Source: Orientallactaga sibirica
Lineage: Eukaryota; Chordata; Mammalia; Rodentia; Dipodidae
Length of the DNA: 64,000 bases
Direction of reading: 5' to 3'
NCBI GenBank assembly: GCA_036365145.1
Contig: JAEOAD010000048.1
Span: 12,100,501-12,164,500 of the forward strand
The position numbers and the translations under genes were made by a program. The notes under the pieces were generated by a model that ran no database searches, was not told the origin of the DNA, and saw nothing but the letters and a program-made list of their open reading frames with translations. This document shows, one piece after another, positions 59,515 to 64,000 of this stretch (positions are counted from its first letter, which is position 1; each line of letters opens with the position of its first letter).

Positions 59515-59920
59515 AAGTATGTTATTTGTAAGCAGAGAGAGAGAGAAGGAATAAGCACACCAGGGCCTCCAGCCACTGAAAACAAACTCCAGATGCATGC
59601 ACCATTTTGTGCATCTGGCTTTACATGGATACTAGGGAACTAAACTGCAGCCATCAGGCTCTGCAAGTAAGCATCTTTAAAAAAAAAATACTTATTTATT
59701 TATTTTGAGAGAAAGAGGCAGATAGAGAATGGGCGCTCCAGGTCCTATAACCACTGAAAACGAACTCCAGACACGTGCGCCCCCTTGTGCATCTGGCTTA
59801 CATGGGTCCTGGAGAATTGAACCTGGGTTCTTAGGCTTTGCAGGCAACTGACTTAACCGCTAAGCCATCTCTCCAGCCTGCAAGTAAGTATCTTTAACCA
59901 CTGAGCAATCTCTTCAGACC
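59515..59920 (-). mobile_element. B2-like SINE split by another SINE
   Basis: The 3' part ends at 59671; its 5' end resumes after 59878 with CACTGAGCAATCTCTTCAG. Confidence 0.92.
59680..59878 (-). mobile_element. B2-like SINE nested in SINE
   Basis: The duplication GCAAGTAAGYATCTTTAA brackets it. Confidence 0.95.
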
Positions 59921-59934
59921 AATAATTTATGTTA

Positions 59935-60121
59935 TTTTATTTATTTGAGAGAGAAAGAAGCAAATAGAGAATGAGCATGCCAGGGCCACTAGCCACTGCA
60001 AACAAACTCCAGACCCTGTGCCACCTTGTGCATCTGGCATTACATGGATACTGGGGAATAGAACTCGGGTCCTTAGGCTTTGCAGACAAGCACCTTAACC
60101 ACTGAGCCATCTCTCCAGCTC
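59935..60121 (-). mobile_element. B2-like SINE
   Basis: Flanks CCAATAATTTAT and CCAATAATTTTT form a target-site duplication. Confidence 0.94.
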
Positions 60122-60261
60122 TTAGCCCAATAATTTTTAAGATTATATTCTGGGTTTTTTACACACTATAATTGCTATGTCAGAAAACAGAAGGTAGCTT
60201 CAAGAATAAACACTACATCTCTGTTAGTTTTTCTTCTCTCTGTCCCTCTTTTTCTTCTTTC

Positions 60262-60405
60262 TTTCTTTTTCTTTTTTGAGACAGAGTCACCTCATGTTGC
60301 CCAGGCTGGCCTCAAACTCCTGGACTCAAAATGATCCTCCTGCCTCAGCTTGGAAAAGCAGTTGGTTTTCTCTCACCATTAAGCAGGTGCACACCACTGT
60401 GCCCA
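60262..60405 (-). mobile_element. 7SL-type SINE fragment, divergent
   Basis: TTTTTTGAGACAGAGTCACC, TTGCCCAGGCTGGCC and CCTCCTGCCTCAGC. Confidence 0.6.
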
Positions 60406-60498
60406 TTTTCCCTTTCTGGGGGCCCACACTCCTCAATGCTTTGAGCTGTGGAAGATCTTCCTTCTCTCCTACCAGGAGGCAAGCCTCACATCTTTTCA

Positions 60499-60915
<417 letters not shown>

Positions 60916-60939
60916 CTACACTCTTTGAGGGAACAGTAA

Positions 60940-61004
60940 TAGAGTTGTACCCAGAGCCTCTTGCATGCTAAGCAGGCGTTCTACCATTAAGCTACATTCT
61001 CAGC
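60940..61004 (-). mobile_element. ID-like SINE fragment
   Basis: CTCTTGCATGCTAAGCAGG and ATTAAGCTACATTCTCAGCC. Confidence 0.55.
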
Positions 61005-61014
61005 CCTCTTTTTG

Positions 61015-61222
61015 CTTTTTTTAAAAAGGGCCTGTTTATTTATTTGAGAGAGCCAGAGAAAGAGGCAGATAGAGAAAGAGAAAATGGGCACTCCAGGGTC
61101 TCCTGACACTGCAAACTCCAGACACACGCGTCAGTTTGTGCATCTGGCTTTACGTGGGTACTGGGGAATCAAATCCAGGCTTTCAAGCTTTTCAAGCAAG
61201 CGCTTAAGCAATCTCTCCAGCC
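61015..61222 (-). mobile_element. B2-like SINE
   Basis: Flanks AGCCCTCTTTTTGC and AGCCCTCTTTTTAA suggest a target-site duplication; the A-box region is partly deleted. Confidence 0.9.
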
Positions 61223-61234
61223 CTCTTTTTAATT

Positions 61235-61370
61235 ATTATTTTGAGACAAAATCATACTAAGTTTCCCAGGCTGGACTTGAACTCACTCTGTAGCCCAAGC
61301 AGCCCTTAAACTTGTGATACTTCTCTCTCAGCATCCAAGTAGCTTGGATGACAGCCTGAACCACTAGATT
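61235..61370 (-). mobile_element. Degenerate B1-like SINE
   Basis: TTTTGAGACAAAATCATACT and CCCAGGCTGGACTTGAACTC. Confidence 0.5.
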
Positions 61371-61402
61371 CACAGTCTTTTTCTATCTCATGCTAGCAGA
61401 CA

Positions 61403-61612
61403 TTTTAAATATTTATTTATTTGAGAGAGAGAGAGAGAGAGAAAAAGGCAGCTCTAGAGAGAATGGGCACTCCAGGGCCTCTAGCCACTGCAAATGAACT
61501 CCAGACACATGCACCACCATGTGCATCTGATTTACATGGGTCCTGGGGAATTGAACCTGTGTCCCTAGGCTTTGCAGGCAAGTGTCTTAACCGCTAAGCC
61601 ATCTCTCCAGCC
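61403..61612 (-). mobile_element. B2-like SINE
   Basis: Flanks CAGACATTTTAAAT and GACAGATATTTTTTAAAT suggest a target-site duplication. Confidence 0.93.
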
Positions 61613-61669
61613 CCTGACAGATATTTTTTAAATGGTGCCTTTCTTTTATTTTAAAAATATACCATTACT

Positions 61670-61836
61670 GGGCTGGAGAAGATGGCTTAGTGGACCCATG
61701 TAAACCAGATGCACAAGGAGGTACATGCAGCTGGAGTTCCTCTGCAGTGGCTGGAGGCCCTGATGTACCCATTCTCATTCTCTTTCTACCTCTTTCTCCC
61801 AAATAAATAAATAAAATATTTTTTAAAAAAAGAGAA
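61670..61836 (+). mobile_element. B2-like SINE with internal deletion
   Basis: About 55 nt including the B box are missing between TGGCTTAGTGG and ACCCATGTAAACC. Target-site duplication AAAATATACCATTACT on both sides. Confidence 0.96.
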
Positions 61837-61839
61837 AAA

Positions 61840-62845
<1,006 letters not shown>

Positions 62846-62847
62846 AG

Positions 62848-62957
62848 CATGTGCCACCTTGTTCATCTGGCTTTACATGAGTCCTGGGGAATCGAACCCA
62901 GGTCCTTAGGCTTTGCAAGAAAGTGCCTTAACCACTGAGTCATCTCTCCAACCCTTA
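62848..62957 (-). mobile_element. B2-like SINE, 3' truncated
   Basis: Starts at CATGTGCCACCTTGTTC and ends GTCATCTCTCCAACCC. Confidence 0.88.
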
Positions 62958-63236
62958 TTCTTTCCTTAAATTCCTCCTGAGAGACCAAAGTTGGGGGTGT
63001 ACGTAATATAGCTGGGAGTAACATTCCTGGGGTCAATGTGGCCTTCTGTTCACCATCAAGCCCAAGCACATGTGGTGCTCAGATGCACCCATGAGTCTAG
63101 CTGCTCACCCTGGGCTCTGTCCCCGCCTCTTCTGCAGATGCAACGCCCTGACTTTGAGTCAGGGAATGAGCAGAGAGACCGAACACCTTCAGTGCACTGA
63201 GAGTAAAGGCTTGAGGCAGCCTATTGAAACTGTGCA

Positions 63237-63460
63237 GGACCAGAGAGATGGCTCAGAGGTTAAGGTGCTTGCCTGCAAAGTCAAAGGACCCAGGTTTGAT
63301 TACCCAGGACCCAAGTAAACCTGATGCATAAGGTGGCACATGTGTCTGGAGTTCATTTGCAGTGTCTACAGGCCCCAGCATGCCCATTCTCTCTCTCTGT
63401 TTCTCTCGCTCTCTCTATCTCTAATAAATAAATTTAGATTGTTTTTTTTTTTAAAAAAGG
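63237..63460 (+). mobile_element. B2-like SINE
   Basis: Head GACCAGAGAGATGGCTCAGAGG is slightly altered; it abuts an LTR fragment. Confidence 0.9.
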
Positions 63461-63467
63461 TAGAAAT

Positions 63468-63662
63468 CTGGCTGAGCAGCAGCATGCATCTCTCTCTGCT
63501 TCCTCACTATGGATCATATGCAACCAGCTGCCTCAAGCTGCTGCCTCCATGCCTGCCCTGCCATTGTGGCCTGCAACCTGGAACTTTAGGCTGAAATAAA
63601 CCCTTCCTCCCTTAACCTGATTTTGTCAGACATTTTTGTCCCAGCAGTGGGAAGGTACCCAA
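63468..63662 (+). mobile_element. MaLR-type LTR, 3' part
   Basis: GGCTGAAATAAACCCTTCCTC and GTCCCAGCAGTGGGAAGGTA, as in the LTR at 50365-50968. Confidence 0.6.
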
Positions 63663-64000
63663 TACTATTACAAACCATCCTCTTCAATTTCTGCAACCTG
63701 CAAGGCCCAGAATGTCAGGTCACCTCCTGCCTAGATAAAATAGAACTTTTAAAGTTTCAGAATATCAAATCTCTGTCTGGACAGGAAGTAGAATCCCCTA
63801 ATGATTCAGAATGCCTGGTCACTTCCTGCCAGAACAGGAAGTACAGAGTTCAGAGAATGGTGGCTTCTGCCTCTAGGGTCTTTAGAGGTTTGTCGTGCTG
63901 GCTATGGACTATACTCCAGATGGTGGCCTTACTGTGGGACAGGTCATAAGCAGCTTTTTTCTTGCCCCTCTCCTACCTCATCAGCCCATCTTAGTCCACC
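63663..64000. other. Right-edge DNA with short internal repeats
   Basis: GTCACTTCCTGCC/GTCACCTCCTGCC with nearby CAGAATG recurs at 63710-63735 and 63806-63832. No exon was found. Confidence 0.4.

Overview
This is nuclear DNA from a mammal, almost certainly a rodent. Two SINE families recur on both strands. One is a B2-like, tRNA-derived element with a 'GGGCTGGAGAGATGGCTTAGC' type head. The other is a B1-like, 7SL-derived element containing 'TCCAGGTCAGCCTGGGCTAGAG'. This pairing resembles what I recall of jerboas and their relatives (Dipodoidea); the family is an inference and the species is not determined. There are no bacterial-type genes, operons or CRISPR arrays. Nearly all long open frames are repeat or low-complexity translations.

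Two protein-coding genes can be reconstructed, both on the minus strand. MEDAG (mesenteric estrogen-dependent adipogenesis) enters from the right edge. Its last three coding exons are at 62417-62305, 60825-60540 and 57474-57350; its 5' exons lie outside the window. TEX26 (testis-expressed 26) follows about 12 kb downstream on the same strand. Its exons are at 45359-45299, 34630-34549, 28356-28191, 24725-24584, 20574-20398 and 17944-17783, plus a terminal exon at 8965-8904. Joined, they give 852 nt, or 283 codons plus a stop, with every splice phase compatible and GT-AG at every junction. The order MEDAG-TEX26 on one strand matches human 13q12.3 as I recall it.

The most notable structure is at the left. 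A segment of about 3.6 kb (374 to about 3960) is repeated at 6853 to about 10450 with roughly 98% identity in the part compared by eye. It carries the terminal coding exon of TEX26, its splice acceptor, stop codon and polyadenylation signal. The exon is identical in the two copies (2461-2400 and 8965-8904). The borders of the right copy fall inside B2-like SINEs, suggesting a SINE-associated rearrangement or, alternatively, an assembly duplication.

The rest is intronic and intergenic DNA: about 70 B2-like and B1-like SINEs (several nested, many with clear target-site duplications), composite B4/ID-like SINEs, two LINE-1 3' ends, and around fifteen solo LTRs resembling ERVL, MaLR (MT/MLT1) and ERV1/ERVK types. 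There are also microsatellites and two long polypurine/polypyrimidine tracts (14095-14445 and 58500-58780). A GC-box and X-box-like promoter candidate lies just upstream of TEX26 exon 1 at 45443-45515.
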